Shown here piece by piece: positions 34,607 to 41,427 of a stretch of DNA of 41,427 nt (position 1 is its first letter; each line of letters starts with the position of its first letter). Where the stretch lies: positions 144,226 to 185,652 of the forward strand of contig JALJPK010000005.1 of assembly GCA_022968985.1 (NCBI GenBank), given 5' to 3'. The notes under the pieces were generated by a model that saw only the letters and a list, made by a program, of their open reading frames with translations, was not told the DNA's origin and made no database searches. Made by a program: the position numbers and the translations under genes. The DNA is from Pseudomonadales bacterium (GTDB lineage: Bacteria; Pseudomonadota; Gammaproteobacteria; Pseudomonadales; Natronospirillaceae).

Positions 34607-35851
34607 TCAGCTTAATATATCAGAATTACGCCCTACACCCCCAAAATCTGTCACTTCACCTTCGGCCCCCATTGCATAAGCTACCGTGTTTAATAAATCA
34701 TCATTATTAGCGCCTGAAAATACTCGACCTGTCACAATACTTGGGTTAGAAGTAATTAAGGTAAACGGGGCTTGCCATGCGTCATGGGCTCTGCCGTCCC
34801 CCATATCCGTTACCTGTAAAATCAAAGTCGTATCTAATAACGGTTTATCATTGCCGTCTTTTGTTGTTTTTAGAACACGAACCAACTCAGCTAATTGCTC
34901 AGTTAAATGTGAGCGCATTTTGGTATACAACCCATCAGGGCCACCATGAATACTTTGATGATAAGAATGCTCGGTGGACAAGGAGGGAACATAATGATCC
35001 GCTTGGGTACCGCCTAACTGCAATGAGGCTATTTTTGTTAAATTACAACGAAAAGCCATGGCGATGGTTTCACACTGCAAAGCATTAATTTGTGCGAAGT
35101 TGTTGAGTAAGGCCCCGGCATAAGGGGTTCGAGTATAATCGGCACAGCCAGTAATCGGCATATTATTATCTGCTAATCTAAGCTCTAACGTCTGCAGCGC
35201 TATTTCTGTTTCCTCTAAACGCTCTAACTCAAACGAACCCAGTTTTTGCTTCAGAGTATTAAGCTCCGCTCTATTTCTATCTAAAATAGTTTGTGAACGC
35301 TTTAAGCCTGCGTCAGACGTATCCACAGTGCCACCAAATAATCGTTTAAATGCCGCGTCAGGATCATTTTGCATGGGCGCAAATGCCCCAGCTCGTTTTG
35401 TCATTACTGGCCCAGCTGATTCAACCCCTAATTGTATGGAAGGGAATGCAGATGCCGCGCCGATTGTTTTTTCTAATTGCACATCTAATGTATTGTTGCC
35501 TCTACCTAATAACAGCTCAGTATTACCATGTTTTCCCGCATTTGTTTTACAATCACTAAAAAACATACAATCGTCTTTATAAGCATCTAACGGCATCGAT
35601 GTAGAATTCATTATTAGATTACCCAACGAACCCGTTGGTGTATATGAACCTTTTGGTGCACCGTCTGGAATATAAACAAATACAACCCGCTCAAAACCAC
35701 TGGCACTTGGGGCCGCTAACCCTGCTCGTGAATACATTAAACCTGCTGCTAACGGCATTGACTTTAATAACGCTGCCGATATCCCGGATTGACCCGCTGT
35801 TTTTAAAAATTGGCGGCGCTGTACATCTTGTGGTGTTTTTAATTTTTTCAT
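34607..35851 (-). CDS. DUF1552 family Tat-exported protein
   Basis: A 414-residue protein with a twin-arginine signal ('VQRRQFLKTAGQSGISAALL', Arg12-Arg13, cleaved near 'AGLAAPSA'). The DUF1552 body shows 'RVVFVYIPDGAPKGSYTPTG' (about 54-73), 'MFFSDCKTNAGKHGNTELLL' (about 96-115), 'LGVESAGPVMT' and 'DMGDGRAHDAWQAPFTLI' (about 348-365). DUF1552 proteins are commonly encoded next to DUF1592-type cytochromes, as here, where the cytochrome stop is 27 bp upstream. They share the alkaline-phosphatase-like theme of DUF1501 but no reaction is known. A vestigial copy of its 3' end follows. Confidence 0.93.
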   Translation of the reverse strand: MKKLKTPQDVQRRQFLKTAGQSGISAALLKSMPLAAGLMYSRAGLAAPSASGFERVVFVYIPDGAPKGSYTPTGSLGNLIMNSTSMPLDAYKDDCMFFSDCKTNAGKHGNTELLLGRGNNTLDVQLEKTIGAASAFPSIQLGVESAGPVMTKRAGAFAPMQNDPDAAFKRLFGGTVDTSDAGLKRSQTILDRNRAELNTLKQKLGSFELERLEETEIALQTLELRLADNNMPITGCADYTRTPYAGALLNNFAQINALQCETIAMAFRCNLTKIASLQLGGTQADHYVPSLSTEHSYHQSIHGGPDGLYTKMRSHLTEQLAELVRVLKTTKDGNDKPLLDTTLILQVTDMGDGRAHDAWQAPFTLITSNPSIVTGRVFSGANNDDLLNTVAYAMGAEGEVTDFGGVGRNSDILS

Positions 35852-35877
35852 AATATTTAATCCTTCAAGCGTTATTA

Positions 35878-38800
35878 CTAACGATTGCCTTGTTTTCTGA
35901 ATCGAACAATGTCACTTAAACCAAAAATGATAAACGCTTCTTTTAAATTCATGCCTGCCCCACTCATGGCAGAGGCCATATCGTCCATAACACAGGTATT
36001 GTCCGACTTTTCTTCGTCGGTTAATACATTGGTTTGTAGATCGTAATGGTTGTATTCATCTGGGCCAGTTCCTAACATAAAGCGGAATGATTTCTCTAAC
36101 GCACAGTGTTGAGCTTTGGGTAAGGTACTCATAATGTCAGCAAGGGCGACTCCACCTTCAAAGTCTATTTTTTCGCTTAAGTTACCTGTATAAATACTTT
36201 CATATCCATACAACGCCGATTTATGATATTCACGATTTTCAGCATCTTGCCCTGTAAAATCGACAGATAATCCATTTTCATAAGTGCTGCGTTTTACTCC
36301 AACCGTATCATAATCTTCTAAACCCACCCCCAGTGGATTGATGATACGGTAATGACAACTACCACATTTCGGATCATCGGTATTGATGTACTCTAAATGA
36401 GCGTTCCGAATCAAACCGTTGTCCTGTGCTTTAGCTTCTTCAACAAACTGCTTTTTCTTCTCTCGTAGTGCTTCAAAGTCGGCTCCTGATGGAATAGGGG
36501 GTAAATGCTGGCACAACAAACGTTCTCTAAACTGATTACCACGAATAATAATCGAGCTATGTTGTGCATTTGAATGCCCAGCTAAAAACGCACCCGTTAA
36601 TAAAATACCACCACGATCAGGTGTCGCAGCTTTAACAAAGTCAGTACCGGTGATTCCAGTCATGCCATAAAAGACAGCCAACTCTTCGTTTACATGGGTA
36701 TTACCCGCTTGATATAAATCGGCAAAAGGTACGTTGTCATCAAACAATACAGCCAAAAAATTGAGACGTAATTCTTGAACCATCGCGGCGCGAATGCTGT
36801 CGGTGAAATCAGGAAACAACAAAGCGTCTTTATTGTCATTCAAAATGGGTTCAACATTCACCCATTCTTCAATGAAATAACCAAAATGCTGTTTTGCTTC
36901 GGGTTTAGCTAATAATCGCTCGATTTGAGTCCGAATCACGTCGTCGCCGACTAACCCAGCATCTGCCGCTGCAATTAATTCTTCGTCTGGGGTAGAGCCT
37001 GTATAGGTATAAGCCAAGAAGGTCGCTACTTCGTATGTGGATAATCCAAAAGCACCATCTGGAATCTGGGGCACAGTTGGTTTTGGTATTGGTTCACCTT
37101 GAGATATTTCAATTGATTCAATAAAAATACTTCGGTTGCCACCATTATCATAAGGGGTTGCCACTACTAAACCGTAGTCACCCACATAATCTTTGACTAA
37201 AAAGCTAAATGTCTTGAATTTTTTTACCGCGGGGGAATCATCACCGGTATCAATCGAAACCAATTCTTCAACAGAGTTATGAGCACTATGTTTAGATGCA
37301 ATATAAATCTCTAATTTAGGGTTATCGGTTTGCACTCGAATTCGAATTAAATCGGTACCTGTAAAATTATACAACATCCCCCAATTTGCACTATGCCCAT
37401 ACTCCCCAGTCGCGTTACCCCCTGAATATGAATTACTCCCCAAGTTTGGTGGGCTTTCTGAATGCACGGATCCTACTGTTCGATACGTAATAGGCAAGTC
37501 ATCATAAAAAGCTTGAAGCTGCGCTTTTGTTTGCCCTACTTCTGATTTATATAAAAAGTTAACCGATGTCATCGCGGCTTTTAATGCGGTTTTCATGCCT
37601 TCAACATTGCCTGCTGTGTCTAACTCAGTAACTGGGCTATCAAACATAGCTCTGTAACTAGTTACCTCGTCGGTTGTTAATGGACGTCTAAATAATTGCT
37701 TCGCTACTACATTGATAAACACATCAACGCAATCTGACCCACAAGCATTAACACCACGAATATTATCGAAATTTTGTGTAACCGAATACTCAATCACATC
37801 ATCGGCTGCCGCTCTAAACCCATCAATACGTGCAACATCAATCGAGGAATCAACTTGGTTTGAGAACCCTTCAATTTGAGTATTACCCACTAAAGTGCTG
37901 ATATCTACATTAAAACCAAACAAGTCATTAATTGTATTTGTATACTCACGCACCGTTAATAAACGCATTTGGCGTGGACCAAATTTCATTTCGTCGTCTA
38001 ATTTTTCACATGTTTGACTTACAACCACTTCTTGCCAAGTCATCATAAACGCTTCGATGTCCGCAGCACATTGACGAGTACAAGTATCGGGATCGGAAGA
38101 AGGCATAGTGGCATCGATTCTTGTGTAAAGATCTGGATCGGCGAAATCAAATAAATATTGATTGATTTTAATAGGTGAGAACGAACCAACTGTCATCTCT
38201 TGTTGGCCTTTGCCCCCATTAGGTTTGCTGCTATCTTCAGAGTCATGGCAGCTTGAGCACATTTCTAGATACAAACGTTCTCCTACGATTGGATCACCTT
38301 CTAACACAGGTTGAGTATTGATTATTGTATTATCCATGTCAGATAACGCACCATCATTAACAGTAAGCTGAACTGTATAAATGGCATCTGAGGCAAAGGT
38401 GATAGTGACCGATTCAGTGGTTGCGGTTTCGCCATTAGCAAAATCCCAAGCATAAGTAAGATCTACTCCTTCCGGGTCACTTGAATCCGCCGCACTAAAT
38501 TCATACTTAAAATTACCTATGTCCGTTTTTGTAATAACCGCATTAGGTTTGGCATTAACAATGTCTGGCGCTTTGATGGTTAGTGTGATGTTTTCACTTT
38601 TTTGATTGCCAGCTGCGTCGGTTACATGTAAAACAACCTGATAAGTGCCTGCTGTTGTATAAGTATGCGTTGGGTTGGGCTCTTCGTTATTGTTGCTGTT
38701 GTTACTATCATCACCAAAGTCCCAAACAAAACTAAGGGTTTTACCTTCAGGATCAAGTGACCCCATTGAACTAAAATCTACTTTTAAGAAGTTTTTAGCC

Positions 38801-40551
38801 AATACTGTAATCATCGCATTAGGGGTTTTATCCTCAATATTTAGCGTAATAAATGTACTGTCTGAGCTGCCTTTTTCATCAATAACCATTAATGAAATGT
38901 ATTTATCACCTGTGGTTGTAAACCTATACATGGCCTCGCTTGTTTCTTGAATAAATTCACCGTTAAAATTCCAACGATAAGTCACAATTTGACCATCATC
39001 TGTGGAGGACTCACCACTTAAACTCACCGTGTCATTTAAATTAGACAATAAATTAATCATAGGCACAGGGGTGTGATTGACTGTTGTATCCAGCACAATG
39101 TGCCTTGTCATAGACTGATTATCAATTAAATCACTAACAGTTAATGTCACCGTATAATTACCCGCTTGCGCGTATTGGTGTTGCGGTTTTTCTAATATAG
39201 AGTGTTGATTATCACCAAAATCCCAAGCATAACTGAGTATATCTCCATCCATGTCTGAGCTAACCGAAGCATCAAATTGAACCAATAATAAATTTGAATC
39301 CACATTAAAATCCGCAATCGGTGTGGCGTTAGCTGCGTTTACTACCAGCATTAAATCGGTTTGTGTCATCCCACCGTTGCCATCTGTCACAGTTAATATA
39401 ATGTGTTTAGTACCCGATTGAACAAAATCATAACTGGCCAATTGACCAATCAGTGTTTTTTCGCCGTTTAAATCCCACATATAAATTAAATTGTCACCGT
39501 CCAAATCACTTGAGTTTTGCGCTGATAACATCACATTTAAATCTTGTTGTTCAATCAGATCAATCTGAGCAGTAGGATTATGATTAGCGGGAGCGGGGTT
39601 TGATTCAAACCAAATACTACTAAGCAGCGCTTGCCATTGTTGTTGATCATCTTGCTGGCTAAACTCAATACCACTATGCTCTGAAGGTGCAATAGGGTGA
39701 GTTTTAGCTTTATCCAATCGAGTTTGATCACTACCTAAATATCCAGAAATACCTGCTTTAATAGACGCCGCGGTATAATCAGCAGTTTGACCAAAAAATA
39801 AATCGGTTTTAGCCGCAACACCTGCATTTGAGACATAATGACAATTTGAACAGTTGTTTTGTTTTAACAGATTAATTGCAGCGTTAGACAACTCAAACGC
39901 GCTTGCTGCATTTGATTCAACTGTCACCAGCATTATTTCAGAGGACGAGTCTTGGCCATCACTTACTGTTAAGACAAGAATATAACTACCGCTATTTTTA
40001 TAATTATGTGACATCAACTTGGTTGATTCAACTGACGTATGATCACCAAAATCCCACTGATAACTCAAATTAGTGGACTCATTATCAAACGAAGTCAGTC
40101 CATCTGCGACAACAGATAACCCAACAATATTTAATGGTTTTGTTATTTGAGTAATTGGCGGCGTATTATTTGGGTTAAATACTACTTTTAATACAGTAAT
40201 TAAACCTAACGACACCTGAGTGCTTTTATTATTAACATCGGTGACTATCGCAAAAATTTCATACTGCTTATCTTCTTGGTTTACTGGATAGGTATAAGTT
40301 GTAGCGGTGCTTAAAGCCGAACCATCACCAAAATCAAACTCAATCAGAAATGGACCATCACCCCTTATTTGCGGCAAATTAACATTAACAACTTGACCGG
40401 TTAATAATGCATTTTGACTGAATTGAATAACAGGGGCTGTATCGTTCGAATTATCGTTATCAACTGGGACAAACTCTGCTTTTTTCTCTGTGCAGCCCAT
40501 AATTAAAACAGCTAGCATCAAAGATACGGCTGTGGATTTTTTTATTAGCAT
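35878..40551 (-). CDS. PKD-rich triheme DUF1592/DUF1588/DUF1587/DUF1585/DUF1595 lipoprotein
   Basis: A roughly 1557-residue outer-membrane lipoprotein (lipobox LIMGC, Cys20). About seven PKD-like domains, with W-D-F/L-G-D or N-G motifs, lie at about 30-215 and 320-740. CSNCH (234-238) sits between PKD 2 and 3, and CSSCH (765-769) after the last PKD. Then come DUF1587 (about 850-920), DUF1595 (about 935-1000), a lectin/CBM-like insert (about 1030-1150), DUF1592 (about 1160-1285), DUF1588 with CGSCH (1396-1400) and DUF1585 (about 1450-1540). The start at 40551 gives a normal lipoprotein signal; the frame is open to ATGs at 40569 and 40581. It is paired with the DUF1552 gene. A surface electron-transfer or polysaccharide-linked role is inferred. 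Confidence 0.92.
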   Translation of the reverse strand: MLIKKSTAVSLMLAVLIMGCTEKKAEFVPVDNDNSNDTAPVIQFSQNALLTGQVVNVNLPQIRGDGPFLIEFDFGDGSALSTATTYTYPVNQEDKQYEIFAIVTDVNNKSTQVSLGLITVLKVVFNPNNTPPITQITKPLNIVGLSVVADGLTSFDNESTNLSYQWDFGDHTSVESTKLMSHNYKNSGSYILVLTVSDGQDSSSEIMLVTVESNAASAFELSNAAINLLKQNNCSNCHYVSNAGVAAKTDLFFGQTADYTAASIKAGISGYLGSDQTRLDKAKTHPIAPSEHSGIEFSQQDDQQQWQALLSSIWFESNPAPANHNPTAQIDLIEQQDLNVMLSAQNSSDLDGDNLIYMWDLNGEKTLIGQLASYDFVQSGTKHIILTVTDGNGGMTQTDLMLVVNAANATPIADFNVDSNLLLVQFDASVSSDMDGDILSYAWDFGDNQHSILEKPQHQYAQAGNYTVTLTVSDLIDNQSMTRHIVLDTTVNHTPVPMINLLSNLNDTVSLSGESSTDDGQIVTYRWNFNGEFIQETSEAMYRFTTTGDKYISLMVIDEKGSSDSTFITLNIEDKTPNAMITVLAKNFLKVDFSSMGSLDPEGKTLSFVWDFGDDSNNSNNNEEPNPTHTYTTAGTYQVVLHVTDAAGNQKSENITLTIKAPDIVNAKPNAVITKTDIGNFKYEFSAADSSDPEGVDLTYAWDFANGETATTESVTITFASDAIYTVQLTVNDGALSDMDNTIINTQPVLEGDPIVGERLYLEMCSSCHDSEDSSKPNGGKGQQEMTVGSFSPIKINQYLFDFADPDLYTRIDATMPSSDPDTCTRQCAADIEAFMMTWQEVVVSQTCEKLDDEMKFGPRQMRLLTVREYTNTINDLFGFNVDISTLVGNTQIEGFSNQVDSSIDVARIDGFRAAADDVIEYSVTQNFDNIRGVNACGSDCVDVFINVVAKQLFRRPLTTDEVTSYRAMFDSPVTELDTAGNVEGMKTALKAAMTSVNFLYKSEVGQTKAQLQAFYDDLPITYRTVGSVHSESPPNLGSNSYSGGNATGEYGHSANWGMLYNFTGTDLIRIRVQTDNPKLEIYIASKHSAHNSVEELVSIDTGDDSPAVKKFKTFSFLVKDYVGDYGLVVATPYDNGGNRSIFIESIEISQGEPIPKPTVPQIPDGAFGLSTYEVATFLAYTYTGSTPDEELIAAADAGLVGDDVIRTQIERLLAKPEAKQHFGYFIEEWVNVEPILNDNKDALLFPDFTDSIRAAMVQELRLNFLAVLFDDNVPFADLYQAGNTHVNEELAVFYGMTGITGTDFVKAATPDRGGILLTGAFLAGHSNAQHSSIIIRGNQFRERLLCQHLPPIPSGADFEALREKKKQFVEEAKAQDNGLIRNAHLEYINTDDPKCGSCHYRIINPLGVGLEDYDTVGVKRSTYENGLSVDFTGQDAENREYHKSALYGYESIYTGNLSEKIDFEGGVALADIMSTLPKAQHCALEKSFRFMLGTGPDEYNHYDLQTNVLTDEEKSDNTCVMDDMASAMSGAGMNLKEAFIIFGLSDIVRFRKQGNR

Positions 40552-40581
40552 AATATTTTTTGTTCTCATGTTAATGAACAT

Positions 40582-41427
40582 TGTTTTTTGCGAATGGATA
40601 TTTTGATTTAGGGTGTTTAGATAAAACTAAAAAAAATTACAATTATTAATTGTTTAATTATTTTTGCAGTGATTTATATTTAAAAAATAACGACACCCAC
40701 TGCCCACCCACAACTACACTCGCGTTTTATTTTACATATTGTGCAAAAATAAATAGAATCACTATTAATAAGTCATTTTATTTAAATTGGATGCCTAAAC
40801 ACCTATCACACAAAAAATTCCATTTAAAACATAACTCTAATTGCATTTTCACTATTTAGAAAACATAGAAAATATTAAAAACTTATACAGTACAATCTTA
40901 TATTTGAAATTATTGTTTTTATTTAAAATGATTATAGGTGTTAGAAAAAACAAATATGTTACAACCCACTTGAAACAACAATACAACTACTTATGTAATA
41001 CATTAATTATTTTAAGTTCAAATTAAACATTACAAATAAGATATATAAATAAAATTAATCAATTAAATTAAATTAGCGTTTTAGGCTACAGCTACCGACT
41101 ACACAGCCTTCTTACGCTCTAAAAATTCACATGATGAGTTACAAATATAAGTATTTATAACTTTATAAATACAAATTATTTAATATTAAAATTACAATCC
41201 AGTAATAATTAAAAAAATAAAATTAGCTGTTAAATCTTTAGTTAACGATTATTAAAAATAAAATTACAGTCCATAAAATTTCACACAGTGTCATTAAATT
41301 TTAAAAAATATAATAAACTGCACTATTAAGTTAACAATAAACTAAACAGTAATAATCCATTTAAAATCTGGATTAACAAACATAAATCCTAATTATGGAT
41401 TCTTGTCCTTTATTTATTGTTATATTG
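40582..41427. other. 846-bp AT-rich region without a gene
   Basis: Long runs of A/T with only short, low-complexity open frames. It should include the promoter of the large cytochrome gene (-). The right end is cut by the window. No RNA gene or repeat was identified. Confidence 0.5.

Noticed and set aside
40650-41026. Two short + strand frames in the AT-rich right end
   Set aside because: Composition is that of random AT-rich DNA. No start-site signals and no recognisable features.

Overview
The window reads as chromosomal DNA of a marine, AT-rich gammaproteobacterium (roughly one third G+C by eye). The best guess is the Alteromonadales (Colwellia/Catenovulum/Alteromonas-like). This rests on an RstA/RstB-type two-component pair, a dCache chemoreceptor, a Gram-negative LTA-synthase-like phosphoglycerol transferase, PKD-rich multiheme lipoproteins, and REP-like 'GTAGGTCGGACTTTAGTCC' palindromes. 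The genus cannot be fixed from the sequence. No rRNA, tRNA, CRISPR array, prophage or complete insertion sequence was seen.

Layout. (1) 1-4420: small accessory metabolic and unknown genes on + (unknown protein, DUF4166-like, GNAT, DHCW cupin, NIPSNAP), then a divergent pair of DJ-1/PfpI proteins: a GlxA-type AraC regulator on - and a stand-alone isonitrile-hydratase-like protein on +. (2) 4477-10232, all on -: an RstB-like sensor kinase, a secreted decapeptide-repeat protein translationally coupled to a TPR plus beta-barrel outer-membrane protein, and an RstA-like regulator. A second small secreted protein with similar features lies upstream. I read this as a self-regulated cell-surface protein/export locus, and it is the most interesting protein-coding system here. 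(3) 10649-19384: LTA-synthase-like protein, cold-shock protein, a GNAT pseudogene, a chemoreceptor, and a run of small housekeeping/accessory enzymes on - (GNAT, DUF2809, GrpB-like, GST, PPOX). (4) 19633-22880: AraC regulator, YbhB/PEBP protein, a small membrane protein, and about 1 kb of non-coding repeats (two MITE-like elements and a structured repeat array). (5) 22879-27778: PiT phosphate transporter, a small unknown protein, an LRR protein and a DUF2867 protein. (6) 27957-40551, all on -: two 'triheme lipoprotein + Tat-exported protein' gene pairs (DUF1592-type with DUF1552; a diverged cytochrome with DUF1501), separated by a methyltransferase-like, a HAD and a small membrane-protein gene.

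Two genome-scale patterns cut across the genes. First, four different genes (RstB-like kinase, PEBP, small membrane protein, DUF1552) are followed by one or more diverged extra copies of their own last 50-120 bp, as tandem 3'-end vestiges. Second, a composite repeat of two hairpins with compensatory changes in its stems occurs as arrays downstream of the cold-shock gene and of the phosphate-transporter gene.
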